From contig CALOAF010000005.1 of NCBI GenBank assembly GCA_942491385.1, positions 620,001 through 684,000 on the forward strand: a stretch of DNA of 64,000 bases. Reading direction: 5' to 3'. Positions 26,358 to 34,659 of the stretch are shown in pieces. Both the position numbers and the translations under genes were made by a program. This stretch comes from UBA6170 sp942491385 (lineage in GTDB: Bacteria; Chloroflexota; Anaerolineae; Anaerolineales; Anaerolineaceae). The notes below the pieces were generated by a model that worked only from the letters and a program-made list of their open reading frames with translations, did no database searches and had not been told where the DNA came from. The first letter of the stretch is position 1, and every line of letters starts with the position of its first letter.

Positions 26358-28070
26358 ATGGCAGTAAAATCCGGAATGAATATAGGCTATGTAGTGGGTG
26401 GCGGCCTCAAGAACAACCTGAATATCCGCCTGACCGTGCCGTCTCATGAAGTGCAGGAGGGCTCCTTTGTGGTGATTGAAGCTGGAAACGACAACTTTTA
26501 TGGGCTCATCACCGATCTGCAACTCGGCAGTACTGATCCACGCTTTGCCGATGAACAGAGTGAAGCACGCCTACCTGGCCACCTGTCCAGCTTATTACAC
26601 GGCCAGACACTCTTCACCAATCTCGAAGTGATGCCGATGCTGATGCTAGACCGTGGCCCTGATCCCGGCTCGCCTGAATATCCCGCCTGGCGTGAACAAA
26701 ACCCCGACGATGAAACGCGCGCCAAACCGGTTAAAACTATTCCAGCCCATCACGCCAATGCCCGCGCTGCGCATGCCGGGGATGTGGCCCAGATCTTTGG
26801 TGACCCTGAGAAAAAAGGCAACTTCGTTGTTGGAAACACGCGGGAACAAAACCACCCGGTTGTGCTCAACCTGGAAAAATTTGTACAGCGTTCCTCTGGC
26901 ATCTTTGGCGCCACCGGCACGGGTAAATCCTTTCTGACCCGCATCATTCTGTCCGGTTTGATCCACCATGATCTGGCTTCCCTGATCGTTTTTGATATGC
27001 ACAACGAATATGGATATGATGATACATCCTCCGACACCAACCAGAAGGTCGCCGGCTTGCGCACCAAATTCCCCCTTAAGGTCAAAGTGGTTGGGCTCGG
27101 TGCTGGTACTTCCATCCGTGGCAAAAGTGCGGATTTCAACCTTCAACTGGCGGAGGCTGATATTTCTCCCGAGGATATCCTGATGCTCTCAAGGGAATTG
27201 AACCTGCGCGAGACCACCCCTGCCACCCTGGATGCCCTGGTACACGCCTTCAGCGATAAACGTTGGTTCCATGAATTCAAACAGCTCAAAAATGGAGCGG
27301 TGATCGAAAACGAAGACGGCAAAAAAGTGCCAGCTCCCGATAGTGTTGCTCATTGGGCCAACCAAAATGGGATGAATGCCATAGCTGCAGAAGCCTTGCA
27401 TACCAAGATGAACCGCCTGTTCAATCTGACCTATATCAGCCAGAACCCACCGGGGCAACCCCTGAACGACATTATTAAATACCTGGAACAGGGAAAACAT
27501 ATCATCCTCTCCTTTGGAGATTTTGAAAGCGATCTGGATTACCTGCTGGTGACCAATTTGTTAACCCGCAAAATTCGCAAAGCCTGGGAAGAAAAAACCA
27601 ACGCCTTCCGTGGCGGTAAAAACAGCCAGGCTCCTCGCCCGTTGGTGATAGTGGTCGAAGAGGCTCACAAGCTGCTAAACCGCGAGATGTCCGCCCAAAC
27701 CACTTTCAGCACCATCGCTCGGGAGATGCGCAAGTATTATGTGACCCTGCTGATCATCGATCAGCGGCCCTCGCAGATCTATGATGAGGTCATGTCCCAA
27801 CTGGGTACGCGTATCAGCGGCTGGTTGGGAGATGATGACGATATCTCCTCGGTCCTTTCCGGTTTGGCGGGGCGGGATGCCCTGCGCGGGATGCTTTCAC
27901 GCTTGCAGCCCAAAGAAGAAGTGCTCATGCTGGGATGGGGTGTTCCTATGCCCATTCCTCTGCGCTCGCGCAGGTACGACCAGAAATTTTGGGATGAATT
28001 GTTAGGCAGGGCAGATCTCTCTGCTAAATCCACCGATGACCTGATCAAATCCTTGGGATTTGATGCGTGA
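26358..28070 (+). CDS. herA: HerA-family DNA translocase ATPase
   Basis: A 570-residue FtsK/HerA-type hexameric ATPase. The HAS barrel is at about 1-115. Walker A is GATGTGKS at residues 184-191, Walker B is LVIVVEEAH at about 429-437, and the arginine finger region lies near GWLGDDDDISSVLSGLAGRD. AGGAGG sits nine bases before the ATG. With NurA it should unwind and resect DNA ends; some relatives serve in phage defence, but no defence partners such as Sir2 or DUF4297 are next to it here. Confidence 0.92.
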   Translation: MAVKSGMNIGYVVGGGLKNNLNIRLTVPSHEVQEGSFVVIEAGNDNFYGLITDLQLGSTDPRFADEQSEARLPGHLSSLLHGQTLFTNLEVMPMLMLDRGPDPGSPEYPAWREQNPDDETRAKPVKTIPAHHANARAAHAGDVAQIFGDPEKKGNFVVGNTREQNHPVVLNLEKFVQRSSGIFGATGTGKSFLTRIILSGLIHHDLASLIVFDMHNEYGYDDTSSDTNQKVAGLRTKFPLKVKVVGLGAGTSIRGKSADFNLQLAEADISPEDILMLSRELNLRETTPATLDALVHAFSDKRWFHEFKQLKNGAVIENEDGKKVPAPDSVAHWANQNGMNAIAAEALHTKMNRLFNLTYISQNPPGQPLNDIIKYLEQGKHIILSFGDFESDLDYLLVTNLLTRKIRKAWEEKTNAFRGGKNSQAPRPLVIVVEEAHKLLNREMSAQTTFSTIAREMRKYYVTLLIIDQRPSQIYDEVMSQLGTRISGWLGDDDDISSVLSGLAGRDALRGMLSRLQPKEEVLMLGWGVPMPIPLRSRRYDQKFWDELLGRADLSAKSTDDLIKSLGFDA

Positions 28071-28073
28071 TGA

Positions 28074-28178
28074 TAGCTGTTAGTTGACAGTCGACAGTGG
28101 ACAGGAAACACAACTCTCGACTGTCAACTGTCCACTCTCAACTGCCGACTGTCAACTACTAACTACAAGCTACCAGCT
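28074..28178. repeat. Imperfect long inverted repeat built of GACAGT/ACTGTC words
   Basis: The sequence AGCTGTTAGTTGACAGTCG and its near-complement on the right (CGACTGTCAACTACTAACT) enclose further GTGGACAG / CTGTCCAC arms. It lies directly after the herA stop and could fold into a long hairpin acting as a terminator, or be a small dispersed repeat. Confidence 0.6.
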
Positions 28179-28194
28179 AATTACTACATACTAG

Positions 28195-28222
28195 TTGTAA
28201 TCTCCCAATTCCCCTATACAAT
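28195..28222 (+). promoter_or_regulatory. Promoter for the beta-propeller lipoprotein
   Basis: TTGTAA, 16 bases, TACAAT, 38 bases before the ATG. Confidence 0.5.
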
Positions 28223-28259
28223 CATAGTAGATAAAAAACCCCCCTACCAGGAGAGAGTC

Positions 28260-29669
28260 ATGTTTGTAAAAAAACAAGTACTGATAGCGGCATCTATTAT
28301 TTTACTGACATCATTAGCCTGTTCAATCCCCTTCACCAGCAGCGGCCCCACCTCAGAGGAAATATCTGCAACAGCCGCCGCCGCAATATCAGCCACCCTC
28401 ACATCCATGGCACCTGGAGATACAGCAACCGCCGTACCGGATATCGAAACACCCATTGACACCACCATCCCTGAAACGGAACCCACTTCCATCATAAAAT
28501 CCAAACCAGACCAATTACGTCTGGCAATCATCGATTCCAACAAAAACTTATCCTCCTGGCAGGAAGATGGTAGTTTGAATCTGATTGTCAATACCGGTGA
28601 TATTACCCGTGCTGTTTTATCACCGGATGGAGAGTGGATCGTCTACACTCGCACATCATCCGACGGGATTGATGTCAGCCTGTGGGCTATCCGCTTTGAC
28701 GGCAGTGATGAAAAGTCCCTGGTCAATCATGCAGATTTCATGACAATGCCACTGCATCCTGAAATAACCGACCCAAGCACTATCCTGACCGTTGCACCAT
28801 TTATGATTGAATTTATCCCCGACACTCATACCGTTGTATTCAATACCTATCCTCAATTTGATGGACCGGGCTTTTTTGATAACAAAGATCTCTGGTATGT
28901 CAACGTCGAGACAGCCGAACGCCGTTCATTCTTATCCCCCAGCCAGGCCGGCCATTTCTACTTCAGCCCGGATGGTAGTCAGATGGCTCTGGTCACCCCC
29001 AATCAGATTGACCTGCTGAATAGCGATGGCAGCAACCGCCGTTTTGCTGTCCTGACCTATGACTTTGTGTATACCTATAGTGAATATGCCTACCATGCCA
29101 TGCCAGTTTGGTCCGCGGATAGTACATTTCTACGGGTTGCCATTCCCCCTCAGGATCCGTTGGGAGATGCCACAGCGCCAGTCAAAATTTTTCATATCCC
29201 AACCGATGGTTCAATGGCAACATTGCTCACTTCCATTGTAGTGGCTCCATTGGAAAATGCCATACTGGCACCGGATGCCAATCTTTTTGCCTTCAAAGAA
29301 CAATTAGGGGACCCAGCTGACAACCAATTTTCACTTAAATTTGCCAATCTATCCGGTAGTGCAGCCACTGAATTCACCACAGGTTCACTCGGGTTCGGCG
29401 CTTGGGCTCCAGATTCAAGCCACTTTTATTTCATTAACTGGAATCCACGCACTGCCCTCATCGGTCAGGTAGGGGCACCGGGGGTCATTGCCCTGGATGC
29501 CAACCCAGCGATCAATTTTTCGTGGGTTACAGCAGACCGTTATTTATTCATTTATCAATCTGGAAACAATTACCAACTAAGGCTTGGCACGCTCTCTACA
29601 GCAAGCGTTGAAATTGCCAATTTGGGTTCTGGGTTGGGATCCCCCAGCTATGATTTTGTCAGTCCATAA
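28260..29669 (+). CDS. Lipoprotein with WD40/TolB-like beta-propeller repeats
   Basis: A 469-residue exported protein. The lipobox ends SLACS, followed by a Thr/Ala/Pro-rich linker to about residue 85. The rest has repeated blade-like units of the TolB/DPP-IV kind: LSPDGEWIVYTR, FSPDGSQMALVT, PVWSADSTFLRVA, LAPDANLFAFK, GAWAPDSSHFYF. These suggest a surface-exposed propeller for binding proteins or glycans. A GGAGAG ribosome site precedes the ATG. No enzyme motif is visible, and it stands alone between herA and a terminator. Confidence 0.78.
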   Translation: MFVKKQVLIAASIILLTSLACSIPFTSSGPTSEEISATAAAAISATLTSMAPGDTATAVPDIETPIDTTIPETEPTSIIKSKPDQLRLAIIDSNKNLSSWQEDGSLNLIVNTGDITRAVLSPDGEWIVYTRTSSDGIDVSLWAIRFDGSDEKSLVNHADFMTMPLHPEITDPSTILTVAPFMIEFIPDTHTVVFNTYPQFDGPGFFDNKDLWYVNVETAERRSFLSPSQAGHFYFSPDGSQMALVTPNQIDLLNSDGSNRRFAVLTYDFVYTYSEYAYHAMPVWSADSTFLRVAIPPQDPLGDATAPVKIFHIPTDGSMATLLTSIVVAPLENAILAPDANLFAFKEQLGDPADNQFSLKFANLSGSAATEFTTGSLGFGAWAPDSSHFYFINWNPRTALIGQVGAPGVIALDANPAINFSWVTADRYLFIYQSGNNYQLRLGTLSTASVEIANLGSGLGSPSYDFVSP

Positions 29670-29678
29670 TTCCTGAAT

Positions 29679-29714
29679 AAAAAAACTTCCTGGTAAATCT
29701 CAGGAAGTTTTTTT
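29679..29714. terminator. Bidirectional terminator
   Basis: An AAACTTCCTG / CAGGAAGTTT stem with an 8-nt loop and A/T tracts on both sides separates two convergent genes. Confidence 0.9.
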
Positions 29715-30159
29715 ACCAGACGTACCAGACCGTCAATGCAATCGCAATTCCCAGAATGACACCTCCAACCACCTGTGCGGGGGTATGCCCGAGCACTTCT
29801 TTTAACTTTTCAATCTCAATCGGTTCCCCGCGCAACAATTCTTCAAATAGCTGATTAATCTTCTGCGCATGGATGCCAGCCTGTCTGCGCACGCCGGAAG
29901 CGTCATAGACCACGATCATGGAGATGGCAAACGCCACGGCAAATAGGGCCGAATCGAAGCCATAATTCAACCCGGTGGATAAAGTTACTGAGACCATCAA
30001 TGAAGAGTGAGTGCTGGGCATCCCACCGCTGCTGAACCACAAACCCCAGTTGATTCGACGGTTGATCAGATATTCCATCGGGACTTTAAGAAATTGGCCA
30101 AAGAACCAGCCAATCAGACCAACGATTAAAACCTGATTGCTAAGTAACTGTTCACCCAT
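29713..30159 (-). CDS. Divergent PAP2 family (DUF212) membrane protein
   Basis: A 148-residue membrane protein of the DUF212/YuiD family, distant relatives of PAP2 phosphatases. The conserved segments are FSSGGMPSTHSS, which carries the SxxxH phosphatase-like motif, YDASGVRRQAGIHA and LGHTPAQVVGG. Three to four membrane helices are predicted. The substrate is unknown; lipid phosphates are a fair guess. Its ATG shares a base with the xseB stop (TAATG), so it is coupled to the exonuclease VII genes. Confidence 0.9.
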   Translation of the reverse strand: MGEQLLSNQVLIVGLIGWFFGQFLKVPMEYLINRRINWGLWFSSGGMPSTHSSLMVSVTLSTGLNYGFDSALFAVAFAISMIVVYDASGVRRQAGIHAQKINQLFEELLRGEPIEIEKLKEVLGHTPAQVVGGVILGIAIALTVWYVW

Positions 30160-30389
30160 TAATCATCTTGCTCGTTTTTCGGGAGCTGATTCTCCAATCG
30201 GATTTGTTGTACCCGTAATTCGGCTGACTCTAATAAACCTGCACAATGGGCAGACAAAGATTGACCACGTTCGTATAGGGTTAACGACTCATCCAGATTG
30301 AGTGTTTCCGATTCCAAACGGTTCACAATCTGTTCAAGCTCTGCAAAAGCCTGTTCATAGCTTAATTGATCAACCGAAGATTTTTCCAT
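30159..30389 (-). CDS. xseB: Exodeoxyribonuclease VII small subunit
   Basis: A 76-residue, all-helical subunit. The family core SYEQAFAELEQIVNRLESETLNLDESLTLYERG is split here only for length: SYEQAFAELEQIV then LDESLTLYERG. Several copies pack around the large subunit. It lies 58 bases after xseA, and its stop overlaps the DUF212 start. Confidence 0.95.
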   Translation of the reverse strand: MEKSSVDQLSYEQAFAELEQIVNRLESETLNLDESLTLYERGQSLSAHCAGLLESAELRVQQIRLENQLPKNEQDD

Positions 30390-30447
30390 TTTTCACTCCA
30401 TTCACTCAAGATTACACTGGATGGTAGGCTGAAAATTTTATCATACC

Positions 30448-31680
30448 TTAATGATTTTTCAGGTGAATTTGTTTCACTTCCGTTTCCAAAATGCCATCTA
30501 TTAACTGCGCCGAAACCTTTTTCCCGGCTTCCACATCCGTCACGCTACTCACAATCTTCCCATTTTCATCACTCACAATCGCATACCCACGCTGCAAGAC
30601 CTGCATTGGGTTCAGCGCATTCAAACGGGCAGACAACCCTCCCAGGCGCGATCCATGTAGGGCGATGCGATGATCAAAAACACGACCCATGCGTAAGATG
30701 ACCTCATCCAGGCGTTGCTGGTTGTTCCTGATTCGATTGATGGGAGAAAGAAAATTCAACTGCGATTGTGCGGAAAGCAGGTTCTGACGCTGTTGTCTGA
30801 TTTCACGATCAAAGACATCATCCAGCTCGGTTTGCAGACCCGCCAAATTGGCTAACAGATCACCTTTATCCGGGGTGACCAGCACGGCGGCACCGGTCGG
30901 GGTGGGCGCTCGTAAATCGGCAGCGTAATCCGAAAGGGTGGTATCGGTCTCATGCCCGATGCCTGTCACCACGGGGATTCTTGATTCGGCGATGGCCCGC
31001 ACCACACGTTCGTCATTGAAGGCCCACAGATCCTCCATGGATCCGCCACCGCGTGCTACCAGAATTACATCCACATCCAGCAACTGGTTTAGCTGCCGAA
31101 TGGCCTGAACGATTTTTGGCGGGGCTTCCTCCCCCTGTACAACCGACGGTGCCAGCACAACTTCGACCAGTGGAAAACGTCCTTGTAAGGTGTTGAGCAT
31201 ATCCTGCAACGCCGCCCCGGTTGGAGAGGTGACAATCCCGATCTTCTTGGGGAAGGTGGGTAGTTCTCGTTTCCGCTCCGGATCGAACAAGCCTTCCGCT
31301 TCCAGCAAGGCCTTCAAACGCATGAATTCCTGGAAGAGCAGTCCTTCGCCAGCCATGCGAATGGCATCAACATATAACTGGTATTGGCCCCCGGCTTCAT
31401 AGACACTGATATACCCGTGCACTTCCACAGCCATGCCTGTTTCGAGCACAGATTTCACTCGCATGGCATTTTGCCGCCAGATCACGCATTTCAATGTGGC
31501 AGAACTGTCTTTTAGATTGAAATAGATGTGTCCGGAACTGGGTTTTGAAAGTGTGGAAACTTCACCTGAAACCCAGACATCCCGCAATATTTCATCACTT
31601 TCCAATAAGGCACGCAAATACTGCGTCATGCCAGTGACGGTTAATACCCGGGGTCCAAATAAACTCATTTGCTCAGACAT
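30448..31680 (-). CDS. xseA: Exodeoxyribonuclease VII large subunit
   Basis: A 410-residue nuclease subunit that degrades single-stranded DNA from both ends. The N-terminal OB fold has VWVSGEVSTLSKPSSGHIYF, and the catalytic domain has the family motifs GIVTSPTGAALQD, VARGGGSMEDLWAFNDE and TGIGHETDTTLSDYAADLR. The ATG at 31680 (or 31668) was chosen because a consensus promoter lies immediately upstream and places the transcript start at about this ATG. In-frame codons further upstream lie inside the promoter. No ribosome site is present, so it is likely leaderless. Confidence 0.93.
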   Translation of the reverse strand: MSEQMSLFGPRVLTVTGMTQYLRALLESDEILRDVWVSGEVSTLSKPSSGHIYFNLKDSSATLKCVIWRQNAMRVKSVLETGMAVEVHGYISVYEAGGQYQLYVDAIRMAGEGLLFQEFMRLKALLEAEGLFDPERKRELPTFPKKIGIVTSPTGAALQDMLNTLQGRFPLVEVVLAPSVVQGEEAPPKIVQAIRQLNQLLDVDVILVARGGGSMEDLWAFNDERVVRAIAESRIPVVTGIGHETDTTLSDYAADLRAPTPTGAAVLVTPDKGDLLANLAGLQTELDDVFDREIRQQRQNLLSAQSQLNFLSPINRIRNNQQRLDEVILRMGRVFDHRIALHGSRLGGLSARLNALNPMQVLQRGYAIVSDENGKIVSSVTDVEAGKKVSAQLIDGILETEVKQIHLKNH

Positions 31681-31687
31681 CGAATTA

Positions 31688-31716
31688 AGAATACCGAACA
31701 TGTCCTTTTGTGTCAA
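31688..31716 (-). promoter_or_regulatory. Promoter of xseA-xseB-DUF212, likely leaderless
   Basis: On the minus strand TTGACA, 17 bases, TATTCT. The predicted start falls at about 31680, the A of an ATG. Confidence 0.75.
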
Positions 31717-31839
31717 TCAAAAATCAACGCGCCTGTCCGGCAAATTTGGCGTTATTCTCAATTCATTTGCAATTCATCAAAAATGCATCCAAAAGCACTT
31801 TTTTGTATCTTCTCAACAACACTCCCCAATCATGTTTTA

Positions 31840-31869
31840 TTGAATAGATACTTTTTTTTCTGCTACAAT
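31840..31869 (+). promoter_or_regulatory. Promoter of the HIT-family gene
   Basis: TTGAAT, 18 bases, TACAAT with an upstream TGC (extended -10), 29 bases before the ATG. Confidence 0.65.
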
Positions 31870-31897
31870 CAAATTATTCGAAACTGGCAGGGATTTA

Positions 31898-32395
31898 ATG
31901 GATTATCTTTGGTCGCCATGGCGCATGAACTATATCAATAACAAATCAGAAGAGCCCGAGTGTGTGTTCTGTTACGCCGTTGAACAGGCACAGGATGCGG
32001 AATTTTTGATTCTTCAGCGCGGAACAAATGCCTTTGTGATTCTCAACCGCTTTCCATACACCAGTGGTCATCTGATGGTGTTGCCTTACGAACATAAACC
32101 TTCCTATGAAGACCTGAACCCTGAAACCAGGGCGGAAATCATGGAATTGATCAATACAGCCACCACAATCCTGCGTCAGGTATACAATCCCGATGGATTT
32201 AATTTAGGCGCTAACATCGGCGCAGATGCTGGGGCAGGGATTGCCCCTCATTTTCATTTTCATATCGTGCCGCGGTGGCGCGGGGATAGCAACTTCATGT
32301 CCGTCACCGCCAACACGCGCGTCCTACCGGAAGATCTGCAGGTCAGTTATCAGCGTTTGAAAGAAGCCTGGGGGAATTTAGGTGGTAGGAACTAG
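31898..32395 (+). CDS. HIT family nucleotide hydrolase/transferase
   Basis: A 165-residue histidine-triad protein of the Fhit/Ap4A phosphorylase-like branch. It starts with MDYLWSPWRMNYI, typical of this subgroup, then has a CVFC metal-type pair, NRFPYTSGHLMVLPYEH, and the catalytic triad HFHFHIVPRW. It should act on dinucleoside polyphosphates or AMP conjugates. The last codons overlap a small direct repeat. It is monocistronic. Confidence 0.93.
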   Translation: MDYLWSPWRMNYINNKSEEPECVFCYAVEQAQDAEFLILQRGTNAFVILNRFPYTSGHLMVLPYEHKPSYEDLNPETRAEIMELINTATTILRQVYNPDGFNLGANIGADAGAGIAPHFHFHIVPRWRGDSNFMSVTANTRVLPEDLQVSYQRLKEAWGNLGGRN

Positions 32396-32411
32396 GGTTT
32401 AGGTGTTAGGA
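32377..32411 (+). repeat. Two 14-bp direct repeats spanning the end of the HIT gene
   Basis: TTTAGGTGGTAGGA and TTTAGGTGTTAGGA, 21 bases apart, with one mismatch. The first copy encodes the last residues of the HIT protein. This looks like slippage-type or dispersed TAGG-rich sequence. Confidence 0.7.
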
Positions 32412-32524
32412 TTTAGTAACCCGTCCTGAAATGACTTTGCATGTTTTAATTAAATTTGGGAAATGAAATTTAACTTAATTCTAATTTTAGGAAACTAAAA
32501 GTGAGGTTGCAACGTCTTATCAAT

Positions 32525-33064
32525 ATGAAAACAAAAATTACACCCAAAATTGTGTTGATAACTTTTCTGGTGAGCATCATCATGACCGCCTGCACAGACT
32601 ATCAGGAACCATTACCGGAAGAGACTGCTCCAGCAAAAAACACGCCTGTGCCAGCCACAGCTACACAGCAGCAGCCCACAACAGAAATGCCGGATAAAAA
32701 TGATCAATTAACCCCGATCCAGCCAGGAGGCAAAGCACCCATGGATTTAACGCCAATTTCTCCCGCTGATCTACCAGCAAACTTGCGCGAGCTTGTTACC
32801 AAGCCCATAGACGAACTTGCCGAATCATTAAACTTGGGCGCAGATCAAATCCTTTTGGTCAGTGCAAAAAGTGTGGTTTGGTCAGATTCCAGTTTGGGAT
32901 GCCCACAACCGGACATGAATTACTTACAGGTGCTTACGGATGGATACCGCATCGTCCTGTCTGCCAATGACGACCTGTATTATTATCACGCGAACAACAA
33001 CGGTTATGGGACCTTCTGTGAAAATCCTTCACCACCCTATTCCGACGGAGCAGTGGATCGGTAA
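32525..33064 (+). CDS. Small lipoprotein with conserved SLGCP-containing domain
   Basis: A 179-residue exported protein. The signal ends with lipobox IMTAC, then comes a Pro/Thr/Gln linker to about residue 75. The C-terminal domain has VWSDSSLGCPQP, then YLQVLTDGYRIVLS, then YYYHANNNGYGTFCEN, a pattern I associate with a small secreted domain of unknown function in Chloroflexi and cyanobacteria. The two Cys could form a disulphide. The ATG at 32525 gives a good signal peptide; a GTG 24 bases earlier is also possible, and neither has a strong ribosome site. Confidence 0.7.
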   Translation: MKTKITPKIVLITFLVSIIMTACTDYQEPLPEETAPAKNTPVPATATQQQPTTEMPDKNDQLTPIQPGGKAPMDLTPISPADLPANLRELVTKPIDELAESLNLGADQILLVSAKSVVWSDSSLGCPQPDMNYLQVLTDGYRIVLSANDDLYYYHANNNGYGTFCENPSPPYSDGAVDR

Positions 33065-33071
33065 GAAGACC

Positions 33072-33527
33072 TTACGCCCCACCCCACACCATCACAGCCA
33101 GGTGTTCCACCCAATGTCGTTTCTCCATCCATTGGAAGATTCTTTTTACCCTGCGAAAATAAGCCGGCATAGAATTTAAGTCACTCACTTCCTGAAATCC
33201 AAAGCGCTCATAAAAGGAAACCAATGACCCCCGGCAGGTCAGATATACAGGTGGTTTGGGATCTTTCAGTAATTCCCTAATCAACGCTTCAGCCACACCT
33301 TGATGACGGTACAAAGGCAACACCGCCAGCGAAGCCAATTCACTTGATCCATCTTTGTGAACTTTGAACTGCGCGCATCCAAGCCTGGTTTCATTCTCAT
33401 GCACAGCCACCACAAACCGCCGCCAATTCAAGCCGAGTGGATTAATCCCCACCTGCCGGATCAAGCGCCGGATGAAGGCAGCGTCCCCTTTAATTGCTGG
33501 TCGAATGTTGATATCCAATTTTTTCAT
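33072..33527 (-). CDS. GNAT family N-acetyltransferase
   Basis: A 151-residue acetyltransferase. The acetyl-CoA-binding motif A is visible as ASLAVLPLYRHQGVAEALIRELL (V...R/Q-x-x-G-x-A), preceded by the beta-strand GCAQFKVHKDGSSELASLAV and followed by FYERFGFQEV. The acceptor cannot be predicted. It converges with the lipoprotein gene, with 7 bases between stop codons. Confidence 0.88.
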   Translation of the reverse strand: MKKLDINIRPAIKGDAAFIRRLIRQVGINPLGLNWRRFVVAVHENETRLGCAQFKVHKDGSSELASLAVLPLYRHQGVAEALIRELLKDPKPPVYLTCRGSLVSFYERFGFQEVSDLNSMPAYFRRVKRIFQWMEKRHWVEHLAVMVWGGA

Positions 33528-33585
33528 GGTTTTGTGTAAAGCATTATAAGCGTTTTGAACTTCTGGAGAACGATCATCGCTCTAC

Positions 33586-33619
33586 AAAAAAACCTGAGAA
33601 TCAGAAATCAATTCTCAGG
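33586..33619 (-). terminator. Terminator of the second Opp operon
   Basis: On the minus strand CCTGAGAAT, a 9-nt loop, ATTCTCAGG and then TTTTTTT, 20 bases past the oppF stop. Confidence 0.9.
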
Positions 33620-33639
33620 CTCTAACAAAATCGGATTTT

Positions 33640-34659
33640 CTATTTAAAATCTTCAGCGTAATGACAGGCAACAAAGTGATTGGGCATAATCTCCCGTAAT
33701 TCAGGTTCCACCTGGGAACAATCCGGTTTTGCAAATGGACAACGCGGGTGGAAACGACAACCTGAGGGAGGATGAATCGGGTTCGGAATCTCACCTTCTG
33801 GCATGAGTGTCGTTCTGCGATCATGCGGATCCGGCACAGGAACAGCAGCCATTAACGCCTGCGTATATGGGTGCAGTGGTGAAGAATAAATATCTCTCAA
33901 ATCACCAATTTCTGCGATCTTCCCTAAATAAAGAATGGCAATCTTATCACAAATATACTTGGCAGTAGCCAGGTCATGCGTGATGAACATGTACGTCAGG
34001 TTGAATTCTTCCTTCAACTGAACCATCAAATCCAACAGTAATGAGCGCACACTCACATCCGCCATCGCAATCGGTTCATCCGCCAGGATCAGGTCTGGTT
34101 TGGTGATCAATGCGCGGGCAATCACCACCCGTTGTCTCTGTCCACCGGAAATTTGTTGGGGGTATTTATTAAAAAAGAATCTTGCCGGAGACAGTCCAAC
34201 TTTTTCCATCATTTCCAGAGCAATATCACGGTGTTGGCTAACAGTCTCAGGATAATGAATCTTGAGACCCTGCATAATTGCTTCGCCAAATGACATGCGA
34301 GGATTCAGCGATGCTAACGGATCCTGGAAAATTACCTGCATGCGGCGGCGCAATTTCCTCATGTCTTCTCTACGGATTTTGGAAAGATCAATACCGTCAA
34401 AATACACTTCACCGGATGTGATTGGCTCAAGGCCAATCGTGACTCTGCCAATCGTTGTTTTACCACTGCCGCTTTCTCCGGCCAGGCCTAGCACCTCACC
34501 TTTACGAATCTTGAAACTAACCCCATCCACGGCATGTACATATTCCAATTGTTTGGCAAATACCTGGTCAATAAAATTGGTTTGGACAGGAAACCACTTT
34601 TTCATGTCTTTTACCTCAACCAGATATTCATTTTCCTTTTTTACAGTTGTTTCACTCAT
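33640..34659 (-). CDS. Oligopeptide ABC transporter ATP-binding protein, OppF type (second operon)
   Basis: A 339-residue ATPase with Walker A GESGSGKTT, signature ISGGQRQR, Walker B LILADEPIAMADVS and the C-terminal element PSGCRFHPRCPFAKPDC. Walker B differs a little from the usual DEPTSALD, as it does in the OppF of the first operon. Its ATG overlaps the oppD stop as ATGA, and a terminator follows. Confidence 0.93.
   Translation of the reverse strand: MSETTVKKENEYLVEVKDMKKWFPVQTNFIDQVFAKQLEYVHAVDGVSFKIRKGEVLGLAGESGSGKTTIGRVTIGLEPITSGEVYFDGIDLSKIRREDMRKLRRRMQVIFQDPLASLNPRMSFGEAIMQGLKIHYPETVSQHRDIALEMMEKVGLSPARFFFNKYPQQISGGQRQRVVIARALITKPDLILADEPIAMADVSVRSLLLDLMVQLKEEFNLTYMFITHDLATAKYICDKIAILYLGKIAEIGDLRDIYSSPLHPYTQALMAAVPVPDPHDRRTTLMPEGEIPNPIHPPSGCRFHPRCPFAKPDCSQVEPELREIMPNHFVACHYAEDFK

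Noticed and set aside
24570..28070. Complete anti-phage defence island
   Set aside because: NurA-HerA alone is equally a repair system; no defence-specific partner, integrase or toxin lies around it.
28074..28178. CRISPR array
   Set aside because: The repeated words are short, inverted and not evenly spaced; no spacers or cas genes are present.
31701..31716. Upstream TTG and ATG starts for xseA
   Set aside because: They lie inside a consensus promoter and would not be transcribed from it.
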